Below, piece after piece: positions 34,622 to 49,384 of a DNA stretch of 64,000 nucleotides. The position numbers were made by a program, and so were the translations under genes. Within the stretch, counting starts at the first letter, position 1, and every line of letters begins with the position of its first letter. Source of the DNA: Amanita rubescens (taxonomy: Eukaryota > Basidiomycota > Agaricomycetes > Agaricales > Amanitaceae); contig WION01000027.1 of assembly GCA_015039365.1 (NCBI GenBank), positions 1 to 64,000 of the forward strand, in the 5' to 3' direction. The notes beneath the pieces were generated by a model. It did no database searches. It worked only from the letters and a program-made list of their open reading frames with translations, and was not told where the DNA came from.

Positions 34622-34630
34622 TATATAAAA
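34622..34630 (+). promoter_or_regulatory. TATA box of 34742 gene
   Basis: TATATAAAA, 112-120 bases upstream of ATG 34742. Confidence 0.5.
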
Positions 34631-34741
34631 GGTCCTCCATTTTTCTCTATTGTTCTCCATTCCTCGTCTTGCTTATCCTCCGTTGCTGTGCGTGACTGAC
34701 GCTTCGTGTTCTTCATTGCTAACTCTGCTCAGGAAAGCAGG

Positions 34742-35845
34742 ATGGAAAGCTTTTACGCCGATTTGCATGTCTGCCTCAACGACCCAACAACGTGCATGAA
34801 GTTGCTGCGCAGTCCTCCAGTTGAGGCCCAGGGCATCCTTATCGCGCTTGATCCGGCGTTGCCCTATTCTCCTCAGGACGCCGAGGAGATGACCCTCCAA
34901 CTCCTCAAGTCGTTTTCGTCCTGCAGGCAATTGACGTCCCTCACTCTTCCCAGAATCTCCCCCGTTCACGCGCCAATCATTGCAAATTACTCCACCATCA
35001 CGCACCTGTCAATCGGCAAAATCAACCTCTTTGTCGCCGTACACATCCTCACTATGTGCACCTCACTCCAGAACGTTGAATTCAAAATGATAACATACAG
35101 CACAAAGCAATCCATGCCACCGCTCCTCTACGACCGCCAACAACTAAAAGCCATGAAAAGCATCAAGATACACGATGCACAATGTCACTTCATGGACCTA
35201 CTCCACCACTTTGCATGTCCTGGTCTTGAAGTCTTGGACGTGACCAACAATCGGATGCAATGTTCAGTGGGCGAGCAACTACAATGGTTCTTGTCATGCG
35301 AAACTGCATTCACCGACTTCCTGCTCCACTCCGCCAGTAATTTGAAGGAGTTGTCCGTCTTTGACGATAACGAAAGCGACCCGTTGGACGTCGGGCTTGC
35401 CGAGACATTGCATTACGTCTTCAACCAAATCCTTCGCCACCCCTGTGCTCTGGAAAAGGTTTGCCTACCAAGGTTAACAGAGATGCCGTTCAAGCACAAT
35501 GGATCCGGGTTCTTACACGATCTGCGTGATGCGATTTCCCTGCTTTCTCAGGAATTGCCTGTGGACCGTGTTATGGATCCGCCTCCACCTGCTCCCGGTG
35601 CCATACGGGCGTACATTCATGATGCGGTCAGGGGTGGAGCATGTCTTCGTCCGAGAGAGGAACATGTACCGTTGGCCAAGGACCACTCGACCAACATTAT
35701 GCCGAAAGGTTACGTGTTTGCCTGTGACGACTGCCCGCAGAGGACGCGGAACGAGAAGAGCATACTAGCCGTTAGAATGTTTGCCGAACTTGCTGACTTT
35801 CATTACGATATCCGCATCGGAGACAGGATAGTTTTGAACTGTTGA
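34742..35845 (+). CDS. Leucine-rich, F-box-protein-like hypothetical
   Basis: A single intronless frame of 367 residues beginning MESFYADLHVCLND. There is a series of irregular leucine-rich units (CRQLTSLTLPRISP, YSTITHLSIGKINLF, CTSLQNVEFKMI, GLEVLDVTNNRM, ASNLKELSVFDDNE, ALEKVCLPRLTEMP) as in the C-terminal part of agaric F-box proteins. No F-box is visible at the N-terminus. The C-terminal part has a CDDC-like pair (FACDDCPQRTRNEKS) after a Pro-rich linker. Role unknown; a substrate-binding repeat is inferred. No frame lesions. Confidence 0.65.
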   Translation: MESFYADLHVCLNDPTTCMKLLRSPPVEAQGILIALDPALPYSPQDAEEMTLQLLKSFSSCRQLTSLTLPRISPVHAPIIANYSTITHLSIGKINLFVAVHILTMCTSLQNVEFKMITYSTKQSMPPLLYDRQQLKAMKSIKIHDAQCHFMDLLHHFACPGLEVLDVTNNRMQCSVGEQLQWFLSCETAFTDFLLHSASNLKELSVFDDNESDPLDVGLAETLHYVFNQILRHPCALEKVCLPRLTEMPFKHNGSGFLHDLRDAISLLSQELPVDRVMDPPPPAPGAIRAYIHDAVRGGACLRPREEHVPLAKDHSTNIMPKGYVFACDDCPQRTRNEKSILAVRMFAELADFHYDIRIGDRIVLNC

Positions 35846-36399
35846 ATAAGTATCACCACTAAGTATTCCATAATGTTATATTTTCAACATGCTGACGTGG
35901 CATTGTCGCGTTATCGATTGTAATTGCGTAATAGATCACATGAACACTACGAAAACCTGAATTTCCTTCGCATGCGATAAGCCGCGACAACACAGCATTT
36001 AGACATCAGCTCTTTCTATTCGAAAACTCTAAACGATGGTTTGGCTGGCTCACGTCAACCAAGTTACGAACTCGGTATCAACGCATGTCAATTTCTGAGC
36101 GCTGACTTCAAGGCACTGATCTTAGACCGCCTCAAGTGGGCGTATCCTCCCACGTAACACCATAGTAACCCGCAAGATAGCACCCTAGAACGCGTAAGTG
36201 TTACAGTATGTGGGTGTTCGAGCGGCGCCGCGTTACAAATCAGGTCTGATGTGAAGCTTACAGGACTTCAAATCAGTATTACTGATCATCCCATTTCGTC
36301 ACATATTTCACAGGCCACATAGTACTTATAATCAGAGACGGGCTGAGTGAAAAGCATCATCCAAAGTCTTTTGGTTTCATCGAATCTCTCTACAGAAAC
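35846..36399. other. Upstream region of OYE copy 1
   Basis: No gene. The last 150 bases (36270-36345: atcatcccatttcgtcacatatttcacaggccacatagtacttata in part) resemble 38812-38880 before OYE copy 2, so the duplication included the promoter. Confidence 0.45.
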
Positions 36400-37951
<1,552 letters not shown>

Positions 37952-38950
37952 ACTAGATGCAGAGTAATATCAATGTAGTATGTGTATGATGGATAATGAA
38001 ATGTGATGTCACTCCGTGTAACATTTCCTTATTTGAACGTCTTCTTTCAGCAAAGGCAGGTCTCCAGTGCTGTATATTTGATTCGCATCTGGAGTCTTGA
38101 CATTGTGGGCACGGCCCCGCATTTGAATTGTTCACGCTCGTCAGAGCTTCTCGGGCTTCGGAGGTTGGCTTGCGACACGCCAGTTGGTGCGTCATCCCGT
38201 CGGCAAGGATCTCTCCAACGTATCTGGAATCATCCTTTCTCGGTGGGCATGTCGGGCGGTGTGGTCTCCGTAACATTGCTAAACATCTGGTGCAGCTCGT
38301 GATGAGATCCTTCAACACGAATTCCTGGAAGCATAACTTCCATCCATTAACAATATCATCTCGTGTCGTTGCCGTGAGTACCATGCCACAAGTCTAAGCA
38401 TCGCTATGCTCAATAATGTGTCCTGCAGAAGCCTCTTGCTCTAGCAGTTGGCCGAGACAGGAAATGCTTGCTGAATATTTTATAATAACGCATATGAAGG
38501 CGATGAATGACCGTTTCCTTTCATGATCCGCAATTTTGATGCATTATTAGGTCCTCTATATCTGACATGGCCGATTCAGGATGCTGAATAATGATCTTCG
38601 AATATCAGAGTGTCTGCGACGCGACCGTTTGATGATGTCATGGAGATCGGTAAAAACTAGCGCAATGCTGATGCTGTGGCGAGCTTGCCTGTGAACAGTT
38701 TCAAACTACAATTTGTTCAGACTCTGCGTCAAAAAAAAACGGACTATAGCTGCGATCGGAATGCAATATGAAGCTTTTCGTGTTACACTTCAATATGGGG
38801 ACAAGAGCATCATGATCAATTCCGCGCCATCAAGGATATCCCACTTTGGCACATATTTCGCATGCAAGAAAATACTTATAGCGAGAAGGGTGACGACCCC
38901 CGTAGTGTGTATCCGCTCTCCACTTTATTAACAAATAACCGTGCAGAAGT
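37952..38950. other. Intergenic between OYE copies
   Basis: About 1 kb with no supported gene. The 3' end holds the promoter of copy 2, with a tacttata stretch near 38873. Confidence 0.45.
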
Positions 38951-40516
<1,566 letters not shown>

Positions 40517-40737
40517 GTTCTTTATGTTGTGTATGGGCCCGCCTTGGAATGTGGGATGCGAGTTGCACTGACAACCTGCACTTTCCATTGATCGATTAGT
40601 GATATTATTAGCATGTGCACCTTTTTACGTAAGGAGTGGCACTTCCATTTCCAGACTTCTGAGTCTTCGTACTAGCAATCGCGCCCGTCAGATTAGGAAT
40701 TCATCATCAACAGAGCCGTCTTTCTAAAAGTTCTAAA

Positions 40738-40860
40738 AGAAGGTACCGAGTTTGTCAAGACGGGCGCCGTCGTTGTGTGTTTGACATTGACACCGGCCTC
40801 CAATAATGTTCCTGGGATCAAGCATTGAGGCTTCAGGGTCAAAATGTCTTCGGATTGTAA
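40738..40860 (-). pseudogene. Possible FAD-linked oxidase C-terminal remnant
   Basis: The minus-strand frame reads IRRHFDPEASMLDPRNIIGG and then DKLGTFF at a stop, like the C-terminal 'FDPxxxLDP' ending of FAD-linked oxidases. Nothing upstream supports a complete gene. Confidence 0.25.
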
Positions 40861-41206
40861 GCCCGATTTCTCTCTAGGCTTTCGGTTATGCTGATGTACC
40901 AATTCTGTAATAATAAATCGGAAATTTTTACTCAAATAGGTCGGTTGCGCTGTGTATGCCGTCCCCAGACTTAGGCCGTACCAATCTCCTAACTTGGTGT
41001 TCAACTTCTAATCGAATCTTCCATTGGAATGTTCGTGGAGCCTACGTATTGGCAGCTCCACATAGTTTGCTATATAAGTATCCGCTCCTTGTCATACTTC
41101 GCCTAATGTCGTAATAATAACATTGGCGCCATCATCGACGGGGAGCCGAAGAGCGTCTTGAATCCCTAGCGCGACTGCATTCCTCAATACCCCCTCGATT
41201 CTGGGG

Positions 41207-41535
41207 ATGTTTGGCAAGGTTCCCTTGTCTCTGTTGTGCCTCGCAGCCGGTGGAATTGTTCATGCTGCATTTCTTATTACGGATGTTAACGAAATGTAAG
41301 CAGTTAATGTTTTTAGGATTTTCCGCCTCACGTTATTGATGCAATCTCTAGACCGCTGACCGCCGCGAACAATCAGTCTCAGGACATTGCCGCCTGTGGC
41401 ATCCGGGGCTTCTTTCCACACACTTGCTGGAGATACTGCAATAGGCCCAAGTGGTGTTGGATTCAGCCAGATACCACATGTTATCGTGATAGTGACTGCA
41501 ACTCAGATGCTCCATGCTATGGGGTCTGCGGTTGA
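41207..41535 (+). CDS. Small secreted cysteine-rich protein (8 Cys)
   Basis: Two exons, 41207-41295 and 41352-41535, joined across a 56-base GTAAGC...TCTAG intron. ATG 41207 gives MFGKVPLSLLCLAAGGIVHA, a signal peptide with likely cleavage after VHA. The mature part of about 70 residues has eight cysteines spaced C-x9-C-x3-C-x5-C-x7-C-x5-C-x5-C-x3-C near the C-terminus, ending CYGVCG at TGA 41533-41535. Even cysteine number and compact size suggest four disulfides, as in fungal effector-like, antifungal or cerato-type small proteins, but the spacing matches no family I can name. It is too short and split to be obvious as an open frame. Confidence 0.65.
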
Positions 41536-41850
41536 CTAGTACGGAAGGATTTCGTACCAGATTCTTGCGCGTACAACGATGGTTGGGATAACCTCCCCAC
41601 AAATGACTCATCAATTGATAGTAAACATATGGTCCTATGATTCCCGCTATGTAGATATAACTCGGTTCCTAGTATGCTAACAATGTGCCGTTTGTAATCT
41701 CAAAGGAAAGTTCAGTAGAAACAAAAAAAACTGCGCTTTAAAGAGATACCGCACTCATTTATGAACTTCAGTTTTAGTATTCGTTAATATTTCTACACGG
41801 CGCGGCTATAATACAACAAATTTGATACCAATGTACATCGTACTCGAGAT

Positions 41851-43338
41851 TTATCCCACAAAATTCGTGATAGGAATAAGGAGGTGCGCGAGATGTCGCG
41901 GAACGGGTGGCACATACGACAACAGCGTGGCGTTCAACCCTGGTACGCCGCGAGATGGGTTGTCCGCCAGATTCTCCATGCTGGAGATCCATTTCATGCT
42001 AAGCTGAATGTCATATTCATCGACCATGTCGAGAATACGAGAAAGCACTTGCTGCTGAAGTAGGGGATTCGCGGATTGTTTCTCGATCGCCTTCACAACT
42101 CCGGCATTGTCAGAACGAACGAGAATAGAAATTGAATTTGTGTTCCGCTCTTGCCATGTAGCCCAATGAATGGTTGTCCATAAGCCAATTTCGACAGCCA
42201 GCATCTCTGTCCAGCTGACGTCGGGCGATTTGCCTGTAAGGGGAACTGCATCCGTAAATTTCCATGCCAGCCATTGGTCATCCATCACAAATCCAATCCC
42301 CCAAGCCGAGGCATCGACGTATATTTCAACGTTTACTTCGCCACTCGGTGGAAGTTGTGGCGGATCAGATGCAGAACGTGGCCTGTTACGCCAGTTTATC
42401 AAGGCGAACCGCTGTAATTCCGTGCGTTGATCGCGTGCCGTTTGGTGAGCTGCGGCACAGAATGCCCTGACCCGTGTCAGGGCTGATTCATCTCCTGAAT
42501 GAGCGGCCTTCATGAGCGCTTGCAGGTGACCAAACGTTGTTATTGGCTTTGGACTATGAACGGGTAATGGCTTCGGGAGTGTGGGTGTGGATTTTGGAAT
42601 CGCGGGCAAAATCGTAGCTTTCCGGGAAGGCGGACTAGCCGTGACCGGCGTCTTCGGTTCCTGGAATTCGAAGGGAATCGGGATTATAGGGAGATTGTCT
42701 TGTAACGTCCTCCCCAGCTCTGTAGTCTTGTAATTGGTGACTCGGTTCGTGAGGCGATTTCCAGCGCTCGAATCATCGAGAACAGCGTCATCGTCCACAA
42801 CTTCCGACGTTGAGCAACGATCAAGATCGTCGGAAAAAACCGAGGAACCGAGTAACAAGCGCTCCAGAGTAGAGGAGTCGCTTCCATCGGAACAGCTTCT
42901 CAGCGATTTCGCCGGGCTACCGATGCCCTTTTCCTGCGATAGCTCATCGAAAGCAATTCGTAGGGCCAATACTTGATCCCGCAATAGGTCCAATTCGCCT
43001 TTCGCCACATCTAGCAGCTGTTTATGCCGTTCAAGATTTTGAACGGCCTGATCTCGCTCCTCCCTGGAACGCGTCAGCAGTGCCATATCATGCTCCTCCT
43101 GCAGTAGCCGTCCTTCACGGACGCCATCAAGGAAGGTTGAGGAGAGGCGCACCTCCCTCTCACTGAGGGCATCCTTGAACGATTGATCATTGCTTTGTTT
43201 CGCAGTCACTAGGTGGGCCACGTAGGAACGGCATATCGCGCAACTCATCGGGTGAACTATGCCAAAGTTTGGTCTGAAAGTCCATGCCAACGCAGTCTCG
43301 TCGATGGGAGTGCGCTCGGGATCAACGACATCGTGCAT
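41851..43338 (-). CDS. RNase H-domain fusion protein, retroelement-derived
   Basis: A single 495-codon frame from ATG 43338 (MHDVVDPERTP). The N-terminal third is a coiled coil (SFKDALSEREVRL to LDLLRDQVLALRIAFDEL). The middle is Ser/Pro-rich and includes LRAFCAAAHQ-like residues (RAFCAAAHQTARDQRTELQ). The C-terminal 170 residues form an RNase H-like domain: IYVDASAWGIGF (first Asp), WTEMLAVEIGLW (Glu), LVRSDNAGVV (second Asp) and ENLADNPSRG (fourth acidic residue with the typical ADxxSRG). This layout is that of RNase H domains of Ty3/DIRS-type retroelements, yet no reverse transcriptase, integrase or LTR is adjacent. It could be a domesticated protein or the remnant of an element. Confidence 0.7.
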   Translation of the reverse strand: MHDVVDPERTPIDETALAWTFRPNFGIVHPMSCAICRSYVAHLVTAKQSNDQSFKDALSEREVRLSSTFLDGVREGRLLQEEHDMALLTRSREERDQAVQNLERHKQLLDVAKGELDLLRDQVLALRIAFDELSQEKGIGSPAKSLRSCSDGSDSSTLERLLLGSSVFSDDLDRCSTSEVVDDDAVLDDSSAGNRLTNRVTNYKTTELGRTLQDNLPIIPIPFEFQEPKTPVTASPPSRKATILPAIPKSTPTLPKPLPVHSPKPITTFGHLQALMKAAHSGDESALTRVRAFCAAAHQTARDQRTELQRFALINWRNRPRSASDPPQLPPSGEVNVEIYVDASAWGIGFVMDDQWLAWKFTDAVPLTGKSPDVSWTEMLAVEIGLWTTIHWATWQERNTNSISILVRSDNAGVVKAIEKQSANPLLQQQVLSRILDMVDEYDIQLSMKWISSMENLADNPSRGVPGLNATLLSYVPPVPRHLAHLLIPITNFVG

Positions 43339-43339
43339 A

Positions 43340-45143
43340 ACGGTGAAAATGGGGGAGAGCTCGGGGTGGGATGAAGTGGGATGGGTATACGGATAACATG
43401 CTTAGTGGACAGCCTTGTTGTATATGTGGGCGATGCACGTGCCCTGGGAACCTTGCGCCCGCACGCTGTACTCACGTTGTATATCCGTTTACATCCACAC
43501 CATTCGAGAAGACAACGATGCACGGCCCTGCTAGTTGTTCACCATGCTACGAATACACGTGTGTGCACAGTGCTTTCTCAAAGAACAATGACACTTACAA
43601 GCTGATATAGCGGAATAAATCGGTTCGGACAAAGAAGTACAAATTGATGAGCGCGGAGATACTAGGGCGCTCCGCCTGGGATCCGAGCTAAATGTCATTC
43701 TTCAAGCTTCAAATGCCCAGAGATGATTCGATGATGAGTTGTATCCTTGCAATGCCGTCAGCGCCTATTTCGCCACTACTGGCTCAACCACAAAATCAGA
43801 CGACGCACATCTCTATGGGCGGCGGGCGAATCAACGGATGTTAGGTGCAGCAAACCGAACTTCCGTACGTCCCAAAACGTTTGTACTCTGTTGCGCAATA
43901 CCTAATTGACCTAGGGGCGAACGTTAAAAGCCTCTTCACGAGGTCTTGATCCTTTTTCTGGGACTTCAAAGACAAAGGGAACGCCGGGCTTTCACGACTT
44001 ATGATAATGATTCCGTGTGGGGCTCTGTACCGGCTTCGAGTGCGCGCCAAGCACCAAGCTTTTCCGGAAAGAAAGCTACAAACAAAATCGTTATTGCTCT
44101 GCTCATCACCGTACTTTCAACATTCCGCACCATGTAATTGTCTAGCTTGGCTCATGACCATACTGTATATGCGATGTGTTTGGTGAGGTTGCGAATGCGC
44201 AGCCTTGTGCAACCAAAGCCTTGGCGCTGCACCTGCTGCGGTCGTCTATTTAGCGTGGAAAATCGGACTCGTCGACACTTACAAGTCAAGTTCATCTCAG
44301 ATTATTTGTTTGTATCTGTCACAATATGCAACACCCTTGTATGCAAACTTTGCTTTAAAATTGCCTGGACAAGCTAGCGCGAATTGTATTTGCTGATGAG
44401 GTGGTATGTGTCCCGTAGCTCGTTTGTCAGCTTCTCCATTCAGGAACTGATGTGACATTTCGGTGTATGCGAGCTCGGTGCCATTCCGGCCTTCCCAGAG
44501 GCTTCGTAGGACGCCAAGGAACCCTTGTTGCCATCTGGAAATCGGCCGCTTTGATGTTGTACGTATGACGCTTCTCCGAATCGAACCAATCTAAAAATAG
44601 ATTCGCCCTGATGCCTACATCCGACGCCCCCTTGAATAATCCTCCAGAATAATGCCTGACATATTGACTAAGTATCTGGAAGACCTGTCATGTTTTTTAT
44701 GAGAGGAAGCTTGCCTTTTCCGAGTTAACCTCTGCCGCAAATCAAATTTTACGGACGGTGGGCCTTCTTCTGTGCTTTCCGTGAAAAGATCATACTTTAG
44801 ATTATCACGACTCCGGCCACCGCGGCCACCGTGACACTTCTATTTTCGTCGTTTGTGTTCTCTTGTTGTATACTGCTTGAAAAAAATATCGAGCTGGCCT
44901 GTGTATCGTACACAAAATAACAAACCAGAACTCGGTGGATGCCGCTGAATGCTAGTTAGGAAGCAAGACATCTTTCCCAGTCATTATCTCTCAGAAACCT
45001 TCGCGCCATCCCCTCGTATGACACCTCAGGGTCTAGAAGATTTCGACTTCTATTTAGCAAATCTGGCGACCCCCACAGGATCGACAAAAATGTTCACTAC
45101 TTTCTCTCAATTTTTACCTTCGCTGATTTTTCGCTTCGCCCAG
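43340..45143. other. Intergenic, no supported gene
   Basis: About 1.8 kb. Short frames on both strands only. A CTCCGRLF...RRH-like stretch near 44235 resembles half of a C2H2 zinc finger but is isolated. Confidence 0.4.
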
Positions 45144-46868
45144 GAATAGCTCCGAAGCACCACTTTGGCAACCAAGCGTCTTTCAGCTACCCGACGATCT
45201 CTTCTCTATAACCAGTTCCGCAGAGGACGACCTCGTCTCTGTCCTATTGAGGGACATTCAGTCCAGTAACTTTGATAATCGCATTGGTGACGTGCCGTCG
45301 ATTTGTGATTTTCTGGACACAGAATTTAGTCATGAGTTTGACGTGCACGACGTCCTACACTACGAGGACAAAGAGATTAATGCTTCAGTACCGAGCGCCG
45401 TGACAGCGGCCGTTGACACTAACGAAAATGATACAGAATGTGGCGACAAGCTAGCGTGCCAGTTTCCGGAGGTGGCCTCTGATGAAACTTTGTCAGCGGA
45501 AACTGTCCACAATGCAGTTTCCCGACAGTCTGATGTCACAGGCCACCATGCAGCAAGGGATCAGTTCTCTGTCAACTCCGACGAAGACAGAACCCAGCGC
45601 GGCATAATTGATGCATCCGTTCCGGCAAAGCCACCGCACAGGCGAGAAATCAGTCCTCCTTTGTCTAGGCCACAAACCAGGCGCTCCAATCAAAGACCAA
45701 CAGATTCGCATGCTGCCACGCACCCTCCTCGTCCTGACAATGCCAAAGGCGAGCTTTCATCTTATCCTGATTTTAACAGTATTTCAATACCACAACGCAG
45801 ATACAAGTGACATGGGCGCGCCGAGCCCCAAAAATATGCATGAGGAGCATGGTGGCGTCGACGAACACCTTCCGAGGTAATTCGACGCGTCTCTCTAGCG
45901 GAAACATTCCTTACTGAACGTGGAGAAGCCCGACGCGTGAAAGTGCGCATATACCCGATACTCCCGCCAGTAAACTCCAAATCTGGCTGAAGCCAAGATT
46001 AATCAAAACGCCAGCCGGGTGCGAAGTTGCAGATGCCACTAGCCCGACATTTCACCCGGCCCCAGTCCAATATCATCTTCCTCCAATTCGCGGTCGTCCT
46101 CGTGGCTCAAAGACAGGCGGGAAACAGAATCACACTAATGCATCCTCAGGCTCCGGTTTGGGCGACGCGCCACAGCTTTTTGATTCTTCCACACCAACAA
46201 CGACTCTAGATTCTACAACAGAGAAGCAGAAAAAGGCTAGAGCCAAGCCAAAGAAAGTCGTCCAACCAAATCCCTACCCAGATTTATCAAAGTATCCTGC
46301 GAGAGGCGAAAAACGCACTAATGACGATATTTCCACTCCACGGTCCCCAACGACATCTTCTTGTGGCTCCGATTCCGTCATCGGTAATACTACCTTCTTC
46401 CATTCGATAGGGAGTCCACCGACGATGCATTACCCTTTGTCGATCCCGGACGATCCAGGGTTCTTTGTTCTGACAAACGCTGAATGGGACAGCGCGTCTC
46501 AGGCACCCAGCGCTCGCCCTTATGGCCCGACATGTCGCGGCGATCGCTTCCTTTGTTCTTCTAATGAAACTTCAGTCCCGGAGGGATCACTGGTCTATCC
46601 TGTCCTGATGCCTCCAGACGCTCCGTCAAGTTTCTTGACTGCGTTGACTGACACCTCGTGTGGGAAGCGGAAGCGGGTTATGGACGACAATGAACTGGTT
46701 GAAACAAAGAATAGCCACAAACGACGGGCTCTGAAAGCCTCAAGTTCCTCACGGCAGGGATTGTATGGCAATCGTGTCGCAGCTATCTCATCTACACCTA
46801 CGCGCAGTATCTACGAGAAGGTCGATTCATCAGGAAATTTAGTCTCCGATGACCAAAAAAGACGATAA
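45144..46868 (+). CDS. Disordered AT-hook protein, 5' end unresolved
   Basis: The frame opens after an acceptor at 45143 (NSSEAPLWQPSVFQLP) and runs through SAEDDLVSVLLRDIQSS, CDFLDTEFSHEFDVHD and a Ser/Thr/Glu-rich segment. A probable intron from GTGACA at 45809 to GGAG at about 45925 joins RRYK to SPTRESAHIPDTP. The second exon contains PIRGRPRGSK, an AT-hook DNA-binding motif at about 46083-46112, KARAKPKK and GKRKRVMDD (nuclear localisation-like), ending DQKRR at TAA 46866. About 490 residues, mostly disordered. A nuclear, DNA-contacting role is inferred from the AT-hook and basic clusters. The first exon is probably near 45022 (MTPQGLEDFD), but no matching donor was found. Confidence 0.5.
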
Positions 46869-47269
46869 GCCATAGCAGATCTGCAGAGAGATTTGCGAAG
46901 CTATAACCTTACATCGTCGTCGCCCCATAGAGAGCACCCAGCGTCAACCCATTGTACCATACACGCCATGTACAAGAAATAGGCCTAGTCGGCAGGAAAG
47001 AGTAAATTAGCGAATGATGTACACTAAATAGTAAATCAAATAATCATAAACGACGTGCTGCAATTCTTGCCAAGTAGTTTCTGTTCCCCTGGTGCTCGAT
47101 CTTTGTGATGGTATCAAAGGGCTAATCTAACACACCCCGTCTCATAGTCTATGGCGAAGATGCGTTACACATTCAAAAGGTCAGATCAAGTGTTGCGATC
47201 GGAATCACCAACTAACTAACTACGTTCATATAGCACATAGTAGTAAGTATACCGGGAGTCATCAGGCAT

Positions 47270-48845
47270 TTAGGGTGCTGCGGTGGATGGCGTCGGAACT
47301 TGTGAAGATAAGAAAGAGCAGATGACTTACGGCAAAATTCATATAGGGTGCCGGAAGGAAGATCTACATGCCGTGCACTTGACCAGTCATATATGAACGC
47401 CATAAGATCGCTTCCCCCAATCCTGTAGTAGGTAAAATATTTATCGGATAGTTTCCTGAGAACCAATTAAGATAAGTATATCCGGCAAAGAACGCCGACA
47501 CGTACGTATTTACCATCTTGTACTCTTTCCTATACTTCTCTATGGCAAGTGTTTGAAGCCTTTCCTTCGTTCCATAATGCAGGCCCAGCTCATTTGCATT
47601 CTTTCCTGGGAACTTGATGATAAGGAATGATATAAGCATAACTCCCTCAAACTCCACCGACCCGCCAGCGATGAATTGGTCAACCATCTTCAAGTTTGAA
47701 ATCTCTGCAAAAAGGGACTGCCATTTCCGCATGTTCCCGTGAAATTGGACTTTGAGACCAGCCGGAAAACCTTCGACGGGGAGACGGAATTTGTAATAAC
47801 TAGCTTCGTCATTCGCCCATAGAAAATCATAAGCGTCGTGTCTTAAAATGAGTTTTTCAAGCGTAGGAAGCCCCTATGAACATAAGCAAGGATCAAACTG
47901 GTTATGATAAGTACGATGGGTTTTAGGTACGCACTGATGCCGGGGGGCGATGTACAGGGACCAATCGGGGTATTGGTGCGCGCGGTGGTGGTGGTCGCGG
48001 GAGGCCCAAAGACCAATAAAATACTTCTAATGCTTCGTACTCGGGAACTTTCTCATATTGTGCACATCCCCAATCCACTAGCTTCAGATGTGAGTCGTCG
48101 TCCTTATCATGAGCAAAATTTTTGATATACGGATCCCTGCGGTCAGTACAAACCAGTTAGCAGACGGGTGAATTATAACGCTATACGCATACATATGAAC
48201 CATGCCGTGTTTGAGCTTATATTCGGCCCTAGTAGATTCCTTGAGCTTTTCATGCTTAGCCCTGTCCTTGTCATTTTCCGGATCCAATGCAACACCCATG
48301 TTCTTCAGCAAGAGATACACATCATTCTTCCGTTCAGCGGTTCTTACGAACCCGCCAGCAATATAGTGCTGAACTTGCTTCAGGTTTGTGACTTCGGTGG
48401 TAATCTCCTTCTTCATCTCTGAGTCGCTCTGGCTTCTGTACACTTTCAGAACGGGATTCTCGTTCCCCATGTAGTTTCCTTTGAGTATTCGCACTTCGGA
48501 ATTCTTGCTGTGCACCGTTTTGGCTACTTCCATCTTCATCCAAACAGGAGTAGGGAGGCCACATGGCTGGAGGGAGGGCGCGAGTAAGACTAGTTATACA
48601 TATAGGAATGGTGAGAACGTACTTCAGGAGTACGATTTACGGGTTTAGGCAAGAGTACTCGGGTGTGATGTCTATCGGGAGGCGTCCTTTTCTGGAGAGA
48701 ATGAGCGATGTTTAACGAAGTTAGAAGCAACTCGCTGAGGATGGTCAACACTTACGAAAATGTCTGCCTCGCATGCTACGACGTTTACTACAAGCCATGA
48801 GCATATGGTGGAGACAAGGACGACAGCGGATGCGAAGAGGCGCAT
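47270..48845 (-). CDS. Secreted tandem kinase-like protein, copy B
   Basis: ATG 48845 gives MRLFASAVVLVSTI and a signal peptide ending VVACEAD. After a GTAAGT intron the next exon starts KRTPPDR, with the Lys-Arg pair in the same place as in copies A, C and D. Domain 1: VRILKGNY, PVLKVYRS (lysine), EVTNLKQVQHYIAGG, VYLLLKNMG, then HMDPYIKNF across an intron (HxD....N) and LKLVDWGCAQ (DWG for DFG). Domain 2: AGLKVQF, EISNLKMVDQFIAGG, FLIIKFPGK, KYRKEYKMVN, then FIYDWSSARHVDLP without a recognisable HxD....N loop. Thus two kinase-like units, the second probably inactive. The 3' end is uncertain: a 35-base intron would give an end at 47270. Secretion is inferred from the signal peptide. Confidence 0.7.
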
Positions 48846-49384
48846 GCCAGAGGCGTTTCCACGGTTTGAAATACGCCGTACATAGCTGGCATAGCTTGCG
48901 GTTCCGGATCCCTAATCAAAGATGGTCGCCTCCGCGCGCTAAAGTGGTGGTAGCAAGTTCTGATCCGCCTCGGCCGTTGCCATTGACGACCTCCCCGGGT
49001 GAGAGTGTCCGAAGGCTTGATCTTGGTGAAAAGATATCTCCCACGACGTTATGTCATGAACTCGAACAGGGAATTCACAACTCCTCATGCCCAGTCAAAA
49101 ACGATTCTGTGAGAAACAGGCCAAAACCGCGTGGTTCCGTATGCAGCGGGATGGGACGGGTTTCAAACGCTTCTACGCCGTCACAATGTCCGATCTCGTC
49201 AAAATTTCCGCTCAACTCATCTCGAAACCGTTTGTCATACAAAGCATGCATTTGCCATTGGAAAATGTACAACCGTCTATTTCCGCTCCTCCCCGCTCGT
49301 TCCCGCTCCTCCCGCTCATTCCCGCTCCTCCCCGCTTGCTCCTGCTTCTCTCCGCTCCTCCCCGCCTGTTTCCGCTCACCCTCT
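48846..49384. other. Intergenic with pyrimidine-rich repeat tract
   Basis: Between about 49285 and 49380 the + strand is almost entirely pyrimidine, built of imperfect cgctcctcccc and cgctcattccc units. It lies directly beyond the stop of the minus-strand gene at 49385, probably in its 3' untranslated region. No other gene seen. Confidence 0.45.

Noticed and set aside
44205..44300. Half C2H2 zinc finger (CTCCGRLF...RRH)
   Set aside because: Isolated, second histidine missing, no neighbouring exon; probably chance.
49285..49380. Pyrimidine-rich repeats as a possible coding Ser/Pro region
   Set aside because: Units are irregular and lie beyond the stop of the minus-strand gene; better explained as untranslated simple sequence.
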